Positions 17,875 to 26,215 of a stretch of DNA of 64,000 bases are shown in pieces (positions within the stretch are counted from its first letter, which is position 1; each line of letters opens with the position of its first letter). The notes beneath the pieces were generated by a model. The model did not search any database. It had not been told where the DNA came from and saw only the letters and a list, made by a program, of their open reading frames with translations. The stretch is from Megasphaera coli. Lineage in GTDB: Bacteria; Bacillota; Negativicutes; Veillonellales; Megasphaeraceae. The stretch spans positions 40,088-104,087 of the forward strand of contig NZ_FMIY01000001.1 in assembly GCF_900095855.1 (NCBI RefSeq), read 5' to 3'. Made by a program: the position numbers and the translations under genes.

Positions 17875-18741
17875 TCAATGTGATGTTTTATTGGCCAATG
17901 CCGTCTTATTTTCTACACCCAGAATTTGACGCGCTTCATCAGGTGTAGCCACTTCTTTTCCGGCTAAGCGGATAAGATTGACGGCACGTTTTACAAATTC
18001 CGCATTACTCTTGGCCAATACGCCTTTTTTCATCATGACATTGTCTTCCATACCGACGCGAAGATGTCCGCTCATTGCAAGTGTAGCCAGCATAATTGCC
18101 ATCTGACCGTGCCCGATACCGACAGCTCCCCACGTTGCATTTTCCGGCAGCAAGCTGCGCATCCAAACCAAGTTGGATACGGTTGCATCAATCCCGCCTT
18201 TAACGCCCATGACAATTTGGAAATGAAGAGACCCTTCTTTAAGGAAACCTCGCTTCTGTAAATCCAAGGCATTGTAAATCATGCCGGGGTCAAACACTTC
18301 AATTTCCGGCTTTACGTCATGGCGCTGCATTTCGGTTCCCAATTTTTCCAAAAATTGCGGCGTATTTTCAAAAACGCAGGTGCGCTGCCAGTTCATGGTC
18401 CCGCAGTCATAGGAACCGATTTCGGGATGAAGCTCCTGAATCGGTTTCATGCGCACATCGTCGGGCCAACCCGTACCGCCTGACGTCGTTAAATTCAAGA
18501 CGATATTCGACTTGGGGCGAACACCTTTTACAACTTCCTCAAATTTCTCGTAAGCCATAGATGCCTTGTGCTCATCATCTCGCACATGTATGTGCGCAAT
18601 GCTTGCACCCGCTTCAGCACAAGCCAGAATATCTTCAATAATTTCCGGCGGATCGAGGGGTACGGCCGGATTATGCTGTTTCTGCGGGTATGCACCTGTC
18701 GTAGCAACTGTCAACATAATCTTATCGGATAAATCGTTCAT
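17875..18741 (-). CDS. Beta-keto acid cleavage enzyme (BKACE, DUF849)
   Basis: A 288-residue TIM-barrel zinc enzyme. The zinc-binding HIH of ASIAHIHVRD is near residue 51 and EVFDPGM lies on a later strand. BKACE enzymes condense a beta-keto acid with acetyl-CoA and release acetoacetate and a shorter acyl-CoA; known substrates include 3-keto-5-aminohexanoate and dehydrocarnitine. This is the first gene of the operon; the dehydrogenase follows after 12 bp. A -24/-12 promoter lies 70 bp upstream. The true substrate cannot be read from sequence: a carnitine-like route and a lysine-fermentation-like route both fit, although no Kam, Kdd or Kal genes are present here. Confidence 0.9.
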   Translation of the reverse strand: MNDLSDKIMLTVATTGAYPQKQHNPAVPLDPPEIIEDILACAEAGASIAHIHVRDDEHKASMAYEKFEEVVKGVRPKSNIVLNLTTSGGTGWPDDVRMKPIQELHPEIGSYDCGTMNWQRTCVFENTPQFLEKLGTEMQRHDVKPEIEVFDPGMIYNALDLQKRGFLKEGSLHFQIVMGVKGGIDATVSNLVWMRSLLPENATWGAVGIGHGQMAIMLATLAMSGHLRVGMEDNVMMKKGVLAKSNAEFVKRAVNLIRLAGKEVATPDEARQILGVENKTALANKTSH

Positions 18742-18810
18742 TTTCTTTTCCTCCTATCAGCTCTATTGCAATCCATTCATAGTTTGAGGATTGTTTCTGC
18801 TATATAGTCA

Positions 18811-18826
18811 TGAAACTTTCGTGCCA
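18811..18826 (-). promoter_or_regulatory. Sigma-54 (-24/-12) promoter of the BKACE operon
   Basis: On the minus strand TGGCACG (complement of 18820-18826), 4 bp, then TTTCA (complement of 18811-18815). It differs from the consensus TGGCACG-N4-TTGCA at one position. The nearby sigma-54 activator supports it. Confidence 0.8.
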
Positions 18827-18863
18827 ATCTCAAATGCCGTAATGCAGCCGTTTTCTCAGTATG

Positions 18864-18890
18864 AAAAGTGTAAAGTGACTTTACACTTTT
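18864..18890. promoter_or_regulatory. Inverted repeat, likely activator binding site (UAS 1)
   Basis: AAAAGTGTAAAG (18864-18875) is repeated exactly inverted at 18879-18890 with 3 bp between, about 40 bp upstream of the -24 element. It is the expected form of an enhancer site for a Fis-type HTH dimer. Confidence 0.7.
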
Positions 18891-18896
18891 ACAGGT

Positions 18897-18915
18897 TGTA
18901 AAGCACAAGTTTACA
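18897..18915. promoter_or_regulatory. Second inverted repeat (UAS 2)
   Basis: TGTAAA (18897-18902) and TTTACA (18910-18915), 7 bp apart, share the TGTAAA core of the adjacent perfect repeat and are probably a second, weaker activator site. Confidence 0.5.
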
Positions 18916-18950
18916 GTTTTATGCTGTAAGGTTCCGGTCCGAATACACGC

Positions 18951-18991
18951 AAAAATGCCCCGTTCACGCTGTTTGCATGAACGGGGCATTT
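18951..18991 (-). terminator. Terminator after the trpA remnant
   Basis: 14-bp stem (18953-18966 with 18978-18991); on the minus strand it ends in a T run. It insulates the sigma-54 promoter from upstream transcription. Confidence 0.8.
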
Positions 18992-19035
18992 AAATTTACC
19001 CAAACCGCTTTACCTGTACTTTTCTCATTTCTATT

Positions 19036-19401
19036 TTATTCTTTCGCCTTTTCCACTGCTTCTTTCATCATCTTCACATAGTCGTAAATGTACGGACCGG
19101 CTTCAGCGCCGTGTTCCGCAATGATGTCTACGATAGCGCTGCCGACGATGACGCCGTCCGCTATTCGGGCAACGGTCTCGGCTTGTACGGGTGTATTGAT
19201 GCCGAAGCCCACTGCCGCCGGAGTGTCCGTAACGGAACGGACGTGCCGAATAATTTCGCTTAGATCCGTTGTAATTTCCGCGCGCGTTCCCGTAACACCG
19301 AGAGACGACACGATATAAAGAAAGCCGCCGCTTGTCCGGGCAATTTTCCAAATCCGTCCACACGACGTCGGTGCAATCATGGAGATAAGGGAAACCCCAA
19401 T
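19036..19401 (-). pseudogene. trpA: 3' fragment of trpA (tryptophan synthase alpha chain)
   Basis: The translation GVSLISMIAPTS, then FLYIVSSLGVTGTR, VGFGINTP and ADGVIVGSAIVDII matches the C-terminal half of TrpA, including the phosphate-binding region of the TIM barrel. The frame is closed by TGA directly upstream of the homologous part (19402-19404), and about 140 N-terminal residues, including the catalytic acids, are absent. The internal ATG at 19380 would give only 114 residues. No other trp gene is present in the window. It retains its own terminator, so it is the tail of a lost trp operon rather than an active gene. Confidence 0.85.
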
Positions 19402-19498
19402 TCATGTTTCTTTATTTTATCTAGCGTCTCTGCAAATATCTTATTTGGCCAAAACCCTAGCCTCTTTTTTTCTTCTCCTACGCTCAAAATATAATTCT

Positions 19499-19603
19499 TT
19501 ATTTAATAAAACTTGCAACTACCAATACTAATGTCCCAATACTTGCCGACACAATACTCGTCAATACAATAATCGATTCCGCGGAATCTTCGCTTCCATT
19601 AAA
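19499..19603 (-). pseudogene. Possible remnant of a small membrane protein
   Basis: On the minus strand a 34-codon frame between two stops reads SEDSAESIIVLTSIV and continues as one hydrophobic segment ending VVASFIK. It has no ATG, GTG with ribosome binding site, or other good start. It may be the 3' end of a decayed membrane-protein gene next to the trpA remnant. Weakly supported. Confidence 0.3.
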
Positions 19604-19676
19604 TTACAATGCCACGCCTACTATAACACTATCAGTACTTATAATATAATGCTCTTTATCCTAACTTAAATACATA

Positions 19677-20585
19677 TTATACACCCGTATGTTTCAAGGC
19701 TTCGTAGAATCGTTCCGATACGGGAACGGGCACATGCAGCTTATGGGCCAACCGCACGAGGTAACCGCTGAAGGTTTCCACTTCGGTTCTGCGTCCGGAC
19801 ATGACATCGCGGGCCATGGAACTCGTCGAGTTTTTATCGTTCCGCGGTCCCATGATTTTTTCATATATTGACTGCGGCAGATCTGCCGCCAGGCTTACGC
19901 CGTCCGCAACGGCAACGGCATAAGCTTCGTCAATGAGATCACGAAATTCGGTCAGCCGCTCGCCTTGCGAAAGATCGGCAATGTTCGCCTTATAGTAGGC
20001 TGTAATGACGTTATAAGCGCAGTTGAGAATGTATTTGCTCCATGCGGCGGCCTGCATATCCTCGGGAATAAAGCAGGTCATCTCGCCGGGATGATGGAGC
20101 AGGGCTCGCACCCTTTCGGCCGCTCCCGCCGTCTTCGAGCTTACACCCATACGGGCAAAGCCGCCGCTTTCCGTAATGGAATAGTCGTCGTTGAATAAAG
20201 ATGTAATGTACATGACCGAATCGACGACGATGCCGTGCGAAAGTATCTCCGCCGTAACGGCGGCATGATCCAGTCCGTTCATGACGGGAACGACGAGCGT
20301 CTTCTCGCCGATACACGGCTCTACGGAACGAAGCGCTTCGACAAGAGAATAATTTTTGACACACACGAAGACGATGTCCGCCATGCCGATTATTGCGGCA
20401 TCATCCGTCACGGCGGGATGAAAAACATGCTCTCCCATATAGGCGCTGTGCAGAACAAGCCCTTTATGCCGAAGTGCTTCCTTACGCCCTCCTCTGGCGA
20501 CGAGTGTCACGTCTTCGTCGTTCTTACACAAAACGGACGCAACGTAACCGCCTACACCGCCGATACCGATGACAACACATTTCAT
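19677..20585 (-). CDS. panE: 2-dehydropantoate 2-reductase family protein (PanE/ApbA)
   Basis: A 302-residue NADPH-dependent reductase with GIGGVGGYVASVL at the N-terminus, the family motif VVPVMNGLDH in the middle and the catalytic Lys in AAWSKYILNCAYN. PanE reduces ketopantoate to pantoate for coenzyme A synthesis. The C-terminus has PMGP-like MGPRNDKNSTSSMARDV and SGRRTEVETFSGYLV, typical of the family. Start at 20585 was chosen for GGGAGG 7 bp upstream, not the upstream in-frame ATG. The gene is monocistronic and divergent from the M48 protease gene. Many paralogues act on other keto acids, so the substrate is likely but not certain. Confidence 0.85.
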   Translation of the reverse strand: MKCVVIGIGGVGGYVASVLCKNDEDVTLVARGGRKEALRHKGLVLHSAYMGEHVFHPAVTDDAAIIGMADIVFVCVKNYSLVEALRSVEPCIGEKTLVVPVMNGLDHAAVTAEILSHGIVVDSVMYITSLFNDDYSITESGGFARMGVSSKTAGAAERVRALLHHPGEMTCFIPEDMQAAAWSKYILNCAYNVITAYYKANIADLSQGERLTEFRDLIDEAYAVAVADGVSLAADLPQSIYEKIMGPRNDKNSTSSMARDVMSGRRTEVETFSGYLVRLAHKLHVPVPVSERFYEALKHTGV

Positions 20586-20650
20586 ATATACCTCCCGGAA
20601 AGATTCCGCAAATACATGCGGGATTGATACGGAAATCATGAATCTCTTTC

Positions 20651-20680
20651 ATTATATCACAATCATTTCTATGCTATAAT
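20651..20680. promoter_or_regulatory. Overlapping divergent promoters for panE and the M48 gene
   Basis: Plus strand: extended -10 TGCTATAAT (20672-20680). Minus strand: TATAAT (complement of 20651-20656). Neither has a strong -35. The two -10 elements are 18 bp apart, so the promoters probably interfere. Confidence 0.5.
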
Positions 20681-20725
20681 AAGGTCAATCGTATAATCAC
20701 AGGCATATATACAGGAGGCTTTTAT

Positions 20726-21817
20726 ATGAATGGGAACTCGCTGAAACATGCTATAAAGTCAAGTGTTATGGCCGGCGCCTTGGCATTTTCTTTTGCTGCG
20801 GCTCTGCCGGCAACTCAGCCCGCACAGGCTATCGACTGGGCAGGCCTTGCCGGCGCGGGCGTGCAATACATCGAATTGGAAAAGGAATTAAAATATCTCG
20901 ATAATCAAGGGCGCAACGAATTCTTTGAACAATTGAAGCAAAAGTACGGCGTCAATACGGATCCGCAGGCAAACGCCATGTTGGACCGCATTATGACACG
21001 CCTGTCCGCCTCCATTGCGAAATCCGATCCGTCCATTACGAAAAAACCGTACAATTACTTCGTCAATAACGACACGAGCTTTAACGCCTTCTGCACCATC
21101 GGACATAACCTCAGCATCAACATCGGTGCTTTTGAACCGCTCAATTATAATGAAAACGAAATCGCCTTCGTTCTCGCCCATGAATTGGGTCACGGCCAAA
21201 AAGGCCATCCTATTCAGGGCATTCGTAAACAAATGCCTCTCGTTTTGGCAAGCGCGGCCGTCGGCGGCAACTATTCGAGCCAACTCGTGGCCGGCATTTT
21301 GGCGCAAGTCGGCTCGGCAAAATTAATTACAAAGCCTATGGAAAAGCAAGCCGACGAGCTGGCTTTCGGCTATGCCGTAGGGGCCGGCTACAACATCGGT
21401 GCCGGCGCCGCCGTATGGCAACGCGTCCTCGACAAAAATCCCGGTGAATCAGGCGGCGGTTTGTCCGATCTCTTCAATGATCATCCCACCACCGTTTCTC
21501 GCCGCGATAAGTACAGCAAAGATATTACGGAATGGAGCAGCAAGGTCGTCAAGGTCAATGCCGACACGGGTATGATATCCCTGCACGGCAAGGACTGGTA
21601 TCAACCGGAAGACATTGCTGCCATGAGCGGTAAAGAACGGGCGTATCTTATTGCGGGCAATCTCTCCGCCGTGTATCACGACGGCAAAAAGCCGGCATCC
21701 GGCGACGTCCGTACGGGCAGCGACAATCTTCTTTATGTAGGCGAACAGCCGATTATGGATTTGGCGCCTGTCAAAAACCCGTCCAAAATAACGGAAAATC
21801 TGAAAAAACTCATTTAA
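20726..21817 (+). CDS. Exported M48-family zinc metalloprotease
   Basis: A 363-residue protein with a Sec signal peptide (hydrophobic core 13-27, cleavage likely after PAQA near residue 35). The M48 catalytic motif HELGHGQKGH (about residues 152-161) supplies two zinc His and the catalytic Glu, with a third ligand Glu likely in KQADELAFGYA. The family includes BepA/LoiP-type periplasmic proteases that monitor outer-membrane proteins; this protein lacks the TPR domain of BepA. The C-terminal 100 residues are not recognised. GGAGG precedes the ATG. The NYN/LOTUS gene follows after 30 bp and is probably co-transcribed. Confidence 0.88.
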   Translation: MNGNSLKHAIKSSVMAGALAFSFAAALPATQPAQAIDWAGLAGAGVQYIELEKELKYLDNQGRNEFFEQLKQKYGVNTDPQANAMLDRIMTRLSASIAKSDPSITKKPYNYFVNNDTSFNAFCTIGHNLSINIGAFEPLNYNENEIAFVLAHELGHGQKGHPIQGIRKQMPLVLASAAVGGNYSSQLVAGILAQVGSAKLITKPMEKQADELAFGYAVGAGYNIGAGAAVWQRVLDKNPGESGGGLSDLFNDHPTTVSRRDKYSKDITEWSSKVVKVNADTGMISLHGKDWYQPEDIAAMSGKERAYLIAGNLSAVYHDGKKPASGDVRTGSDNLLYVGEQPIMDLAPVKNPSKITENLKKLI

Positions 21818-21847
21818 TTACAACTCGAAGGAGAGTCTGCAACCGGT

Positions 21848-22696
21848 ATGAACCAAGAGATGAAATTGGCCGTTCTCATTGACGCCGAAAATATTTCCAA
21901 CAAATACATTGATGTAATTCTTTCGGAAGCGAATAACCTCGGCAATATCGTCTATAAACGAATTTACGGCAACTGGACGACACCGCAAATGTCATCGTGG
22001 CGAAATATTATTCTTGACAACGCCATTCAGCCGATTCAACAATACAGCAATACTATTCGCAAAAACTCATCCGACTCGGCCCTGATTATCGATACGATGG
22101 ATTTACTCTACCAAAGTGAGCTCGATGCCTTTTGCATAGTCTCGTCCGACAGCGATTTTACGCGTCTTGCGTCAAGGCTGCGGGAATCGCAAAAATACGT
22201 CCTCGGCATGGGCGAAAGCAAAACGCCCCGTTCCTTTATTTCGGCGTGTAATAAGTTCCTCTACCTCGACGTGTTGTGGGAAGAATCGGAAGAAGAACAC
22301 CACCACGAAGAAGACGCGACGGCGACACAGGCCGAAAAAAGCCACGCCTCTCAGCTGCCGCTTCCTGCCGACGGCGGTTCCGCCTTTGACAGAACCCTCG
22401 GCAAGGATCCTTCCACCATAAAACAGGCTCTCATCAAGCTGACCGAAGAAAATTCGGATGAAGACGGATGGATTTTCTCGGGGACTCTCGGCAATCTTTT
22501 GAATAAGCAGTTTTCCGACTTTGATGTCCGTAACTTCGGCTTCAAAAAGTTCGTCCCTTTCATTGAATCTCTTGACCTCTTTGATGTCTACACAATGACG
22601 GATGAAAAGAATACAGCCATCAAACACAATTATTTTCGCGTCAAAGCGGATAAAAAAAAGTACAAGCACAGATCGACTTACAAAAAATCAAAGTAA
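21848..22696 (+). CDS. NYN-domain putative RNase with LOTUS/OST-HTH domain
   Basis: A 282-residue cytoplasmic protein. Residues about 5-145 form a NYN (PIN-like) nuclease domain with acidic residues at LAVLIDAENIS, DSALIIDTMDL and VSSDSDFTRLA, which would bind Mg2+. After an acidic, His-rich linker (EESEEEHHHEEDA), residues about 190-265 match the LOTUS/OST-HTH RNA-binding fold (IKQALIKLTEEN, GWIFSGTLGNLL). The tail is Lys-rich. This LabA-like architecture is widespread and usually poorly characterised; RNA cleavage is inferred. It is the second gene after the M48 protease and is closed by a terminator. Confidence 0.88.
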   Translation: MNQEMKLAVLIDAENISNKYIDVILSEANNLGNIVYKRIYGNWTTPQMSSWRNIILDNAIQPIQQYSNTIRKNSSDSALIIDTMDLLYQSELDAFCIVSSDSDFTRLASRLRESQKYVLGMGESKTPRSFISACNKFLYLDVLWEESEEEHHHEEDATATQAEKSHASQLPLPADGGSAFDRTLGKDPSTIKQALIKLTEENSDEDGWIFSGTLGNLLNKQFSDFDVRNFGFKKFVPFIESLDLFDVYTMTDEKNTAIKHNYFRVKADKKKYKHRSTYKKSK

Positions 22697-22710
22697 AATT
22701 CAAGCAAAAA

Positions 22711-22763
22711 ACCGTATGCATCGACGGCGATAATGAAGCCCCTTGCATACGGTCTTTCTTTTT
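22711..22763 (+). terminator. Terminator after the NYN/LOTUS gene
   Basis: ACCGTATGCA (22711-22720) pairs with TGCATACGGT (22744-22753), followed by CTTTCTTTTT. Confidence 0.85.
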
Positions 22764-22910
22764 ATAATGTGTCAATTTCCTAATTTGCGGCGCAGTATTT
22801 GCAGGAAAGTATTCTTTTATCCCCTTGGTGGGCTTGTTCGTTTCTTTTTTTTCCTGCATACTGACAAGTATAAAAATAATATTATAAATTTTAAATATCA
22901 AGGTCGGTTC

Positions 22911-23849
22911 ATGAATTTTTATTTTTTCCGTTCGCTCTTACACCTTATTATCATACTCTTCGGCGTCTCCCTCATCTCTTTCGCACTCATGCATATCGGT
23001 ACAATCGATACGGTCGATTTGCTTTACAGCCAATATGGCGGCACGACGGAAGAGCCCCTTACGGCAAAACGGATTGCCCTTGGCTTGAATGAGCCCATAG
23101 TCACGCAATATATTCACTGGATTTCTCAAATCTGCAGCGGTGACTTCGGCACGTCTTTCGTCTCGGGCAGGCCGGTCAGTGAAATTTTGGCGGCCAAAAT
23201 TCCCGGTACGGCCCTGCTCATGCTCACATCAACCGCACTGTCCGTCTGCCTTTCCCTGCCTTTAGGAATTATAAGTGCCGTAAAAAAAGACCGCTTTCCC
23301 GATTACGGCTGCCGGATCTTTTCTTTTATAGGCACGTCTCTGCCCGATTTTTGCATCGGCCTGCTGATTCTATACTGCTTGGTTGCGCAAGGTTCGGGAA
23401 AGGAGCTTTTTTCACCGTCATTACCGATCTTGCCGACGTTGACCCTGTCCGTCGTCATTTCCGCAAAATATACGCGCCAAATACGCGCTCTCTTTTTGGA
23501 AGAACTGAATAAATCCTACGTAAAAGCGGCACTGGCCCGAGGCATTCCGCCCCGCTTTATCTGGATGCATTATATTTTACCGGCTCTCACGGCACCGCTG
23601 CTGACTATCCTCGCCTTATCCGTCGGTTCTCTTCTTGGCGGAACGGCCGTCGTAGAGACCATATTTCGCTGGGACGGCCTCGGCAGGGCAGCGGTCGAAG
23701 CTATTTCTCTGCGCGATTATCCGATCATTCAGGCCTATGTACTCTGGTCAACGTCAGTATACGTAAGCGCCAACTTTTTAGCCGATATGTTGGGGCGCAA
23801 AATCAATCCCGGCCGTGCTGACACGAGGGAAAAAGAGGTATTGTCATGA
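22911..23849 (+). CDS. Nickel/peptide-type ABC transporter permease (NikB/DppB-like)
   Basis: A 312-residue inner-membrane permease with about six helices and the family motif VKAALARGIPPRFIWMHYILP, the EAA loop contacting the ATPases. It matches DppB/NikB/OppB proteins of the PepT family. The start at 22911 (MNFYFFRSLL) gives a normal N-terminus; the in-frame extension to 22743 covers an AT-rich leader. The ribosome binding site is weak (AAGG). An imperfect -35/-10 pair may lie at about 22861-22890. It heads a five-gene operon with short gaps or overlaps. Substrate could be nickel, a metal chelate or peptide. Confidence 0.85.
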   Translation: MNFYFFRSLLHLIIILFGVSLISFALMHIGTIDTVDLLYSQYGGTTEEPLTAKRIALGLNEPIVTQYIHWISQICSGDFGTSFVSGRPVSEILAAKIPGTALLMLTSTALSVCLSLPLGIISAVKKDRFPDYGCRIFSFIGTSLPDFCIGLLILYCLVAQGSGKELFSPSLPILPTLTLSVVISAKYTRQIRALFLEELNKSYVKAALARGIPPRFIWMHYILPALTAPLLTILALSVGSLLGGTAVVETIFRWDGLGRAAVEAISLRDYPIIQAYVLWSTSVYVSANFLADMLGRKINPGRADTREKEVLS

Positions 23850-24655
23850 CCTTGCACAAGCGCTTTTACTTCTTGGCAGGACTTATTGGTGCGGAACTTC
23901 TTTTTTCTCTTTGTGCGGCAGCCTTTTTCGGCCTTGATCCGTACAGTCAAAATCTGGATACCGCCCTGTCTCCGCCCGGTGTGGCACACCTTCTCGGAAC
24001 GGACCGCTACGGGCGCGATGTGCTCAGCCGCGTCGTCGGCGGCGCATCTTACACGGTCATTACGGCCCTTGCGGTCACCTTGGTCGCCGCTTCTTTCGGC
24101 ACGATGCTCGGCCTCTTCTGCAGCAGTACGCGCGGCAAGGCCGCTTCTCTGATACTGCGCATAGCCGACGCTTTTCTCGCCTTTCCGTCCATGATCCTGG
24201 CACTGGCTGTGGCGAGTGTCCTCGGCGGCGGCATCATCCCGGCGGCCCTGGCCATCTGTCTCGCGTCCTGGCCGAAATACATGCGCCTGGCCTACAGCGA
24301 GTCCTTTCACCTGTACGGAGAATCCTATATTGAGGCGGCTTATATGGACGGCTTTACGACTGTTTCACTCGTTACCCGCCAAATCCTGCCCGTCGTCATC
24401 GGCCCCCTCGTCGTCACGGCGGCCTTACACATAGGCACGGTCATTATCGAATTGTCCGGTCTTTCTTTTCTCGGCCTCGGCGCCGTGCCGCCTACGCCCG
24501 AATGGGGGGCTATGCTGAACGAATCGCGAAACTTTCTGCAGCAGGCACCGTGGCTGTTATTCGCGCCGGCGGCAGCCGTCACCGCCACAGTTGCCTTATT
24601 CCAGCTTCTCGCCGATACGGTGCGGGATATTTTCGACACGTCAGGAGAATCGTAA
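23846..24655 (+). CDS. Nickel/peptide-type ABC transporter permease (NikC/DppC-like)
   Basis: A 269-residue partner permease with an N-terminal anchor, the motif LGTDRYGRDVLSRVVGGASY typical of DppC/NikC, an EAA-type loop around SFHLYGESYIEAAYMDGF, and the conserved LSFLGLGAVPPTPEWG near the C-terminus. Start overlaps the previous stop by 4 bp (ATGA), so the two permeases are translationally coupled. Confidence 0.88.
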   Translation: MTLHKRFYFLAGLIGAELLFSLCAAAFFGLDPYSQNLDTALSPPGVAHLLGTDRYGRDVLSRVVGGASYTVITALAVTLVAASFGTMLGLFCSSTRGKAASLILRIADAFLAFPSMILALAVASVLGGGIIPAALAICLASWPKYMRLAYSESFHLYGESYIEAAYMDGFTTVSLVTRQILPVVIGPLVVTAALHIGTVIIELSGLSFLGLGAVPPTPEWGAMLNESRNFLQQAPWLLFAPAAAVTATVALFQLLADTVRDIFDTSGES

Positions 24656-24657
24656 TC

Positions 24658-26205
24658 ATGAATACTTTCAGTAAATTGACCTGTATTATTTTAACCCTTT
24701 TTATCTTCTGTACAGCCGGCTGCGGCAATGATAAAAACAATGCAGGCAGTGAAAAAGTTTTCCGTTACGGCACAACCGCTTACGGCCCGGCCATGCAAAA
24801 CGCCGGCACCAATCCGCACGACTCGTACTGCGGCTGGTCAACCGTACGATATGGCATAGGAGAAACACTCTTTCGCCTGACGGACGACAGGCAAATCGAA
24901 CCGTGGCTCGCCGAATCCTTCACCTTTACGGATGATGTGACGGCACAAATAAAAATCCGCGATGACCTTACGTTCTCAAACGGCAAAAAAGTAACGGCCG
25001 ATGCCGTTAAAACCTGCTTCGCCGACTTGCTCGCACAACACGACAGGGCCGCTTATGATTTAAAAATCGCATCCATGGACTCGGACGGGCAGGTTCTGAC
25101 ACTCCATTTGAAAGAGCCCGTTCCGGCCCTGGTTAATTACCTGACGGATCCGTACAGCGCCGTCATCGATATGGACGCAGGTACGGATAACCGCATTTGC
25201 GTCGGCACGGGACCGTACAGAGCCGTATCCGTAACGGACAAGGAAGTGGTTTTAGAGAAAAACGGCGCTTACTGGGGTACTGAAAAACCGAAATTGGATA
25301 AAATCATCGTCACGTCCGTCCCTGACGGCGCCGCCCTGTCGGCAGCCTTGCAGAGCGGCGAATTTGATGCCGCCCAGGGCCTGCCCTATACGGTCCTGCC
25401 AACGTATCGCAAGAACGCCGACTATACACTCAGCACGGCGCAAACATCCCGCGTATATGAAGCGGCTATGAATTTTCGTTCGCCCGCTCTGCAGGATCCG
25501 TTTGTTCGCAAAGCCGTTGCCGGCGCTATTGATAAAAAGCAGTTTGCCCAAGTCTTGTTAAACGGCAACGGACGTCCCGCACTCGGCCCCTATCCGGATC
25601 CGGAAGCGGCGGAAGAAACGGCAAGCCCCGAGGCCGACAGCATAACGGCAGGCCGCAAACTGTTGGAACAGGCCGGTTATACGGAAACAGACAGTGACGG
25701 CTATGTCTTAAAAAACGGCCGACGCCTGCGCCTGCGCTGGCTTACTTATCCGTCACGCCAGGAACTCCCTGTCCTTGCGGAATATGCCCAGAGCCGCTTG
25801 AAGGACATGGGTATCGATGTAGTCATTAACAGCACGGATGCATATAAAGATTTCTTAAAACGCGACGATTTCGACATCTATGCCAATGCCATCGTCACCG
25901 TTCCTACAGGCGACAGGGAATATTATATTTCTTCCTGCCTTGTCGACAAAGGACCGTATAATGCCGGCCACTACGAAAATGCCGAGATCGACGCCTTGGC
26001 CGATGAACTGCACGGAACCTTCGGCGCTGCCGCCAGAAACGACCTGGCCGCACGCATTGTTCGCCTCGCCTTGGAAGACAACGCTTATGTATACGTTGCT
26101 TTTCTCAATATGACACTGGTTATGAAGTCGACCGTCACGGGCTTTCAGGCTCACGGCACGGATTTTTACGAAATCACGCCGGCCCTGGATATACGCTTGA
26201 TATAA
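24658..26205 (+). CDS. Substrate-binding lipoprotein of the nickel/peptide-type ABC importer
   Basis: A 515-residue SBP family 5 protein. A lipoprotein signal with lipobox TAGC places the acylated Cys near residue 22. The mature domain has DPFVRKAVAGAIDKKQFA and the N-terminal GTNPHDSYCGWSTVRYGIG region typical of DppA/NikA/CntA proteins. The family binds peptides, Ni-chelates or heme; the closest visual similarity is to NikA/CntA-like sequences but ligand residues cannot be assigned. The start at 24658 follows AGGAGA and is 2 bp after the permease stop. Confidence 0.85.
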   Translation: MNTFSKLTCIILTLFIFCTAGCGNDKNNAGSEKVFRYGTTAYGPAMQNAGTNPHDSYCGWSTVRYGIGETLFRLTDDRQIEPWLAESFTFTDDVTAQIKIRDDLTFSNGKKVTADAVKTCFADLLAQHDRAAYDLKIASMDSDGQVLTLHLKEPVPALVNYLTDPYSAVIDMDAGTDNRICVGTGPYRAVSVTDKEVVLEKNGAYWGTEKPKLDKIIVTSVPDGAALSAALQSGEFDAAQGLPYTVLPTYRKNADYTLSTAQTSRVYEAAMNFRSPALQDPFVRKAVAGAIDKKQFAQVLLNGNGRPALGPYPDPEAAEETASPEADSITAGRKLLEQAGYTETDSDGYVLKNGRRLRLRWLTYPSRQELPVLAEYAQSRLKDMGIDVVINSTDAYKDFLKRDDFDIYANAIVTVPTGDREYYISSCLVDKGPYNAGHYENAEIDALADELHGTFGAAARNDLAARIVRLALEDNAYVYVAFLNMTLVMKSTVTGFQAHGTDFYEITPALDIRLI

Positions 26206-26215
26206 AGGAGCTCTT

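Noticed and set aside
22743..22910. An N-terminal extension of the NikB-like permease.
   Set aside because: It covers the terminator and AT-rich leader and would put unrelated residues before a normal permease start.
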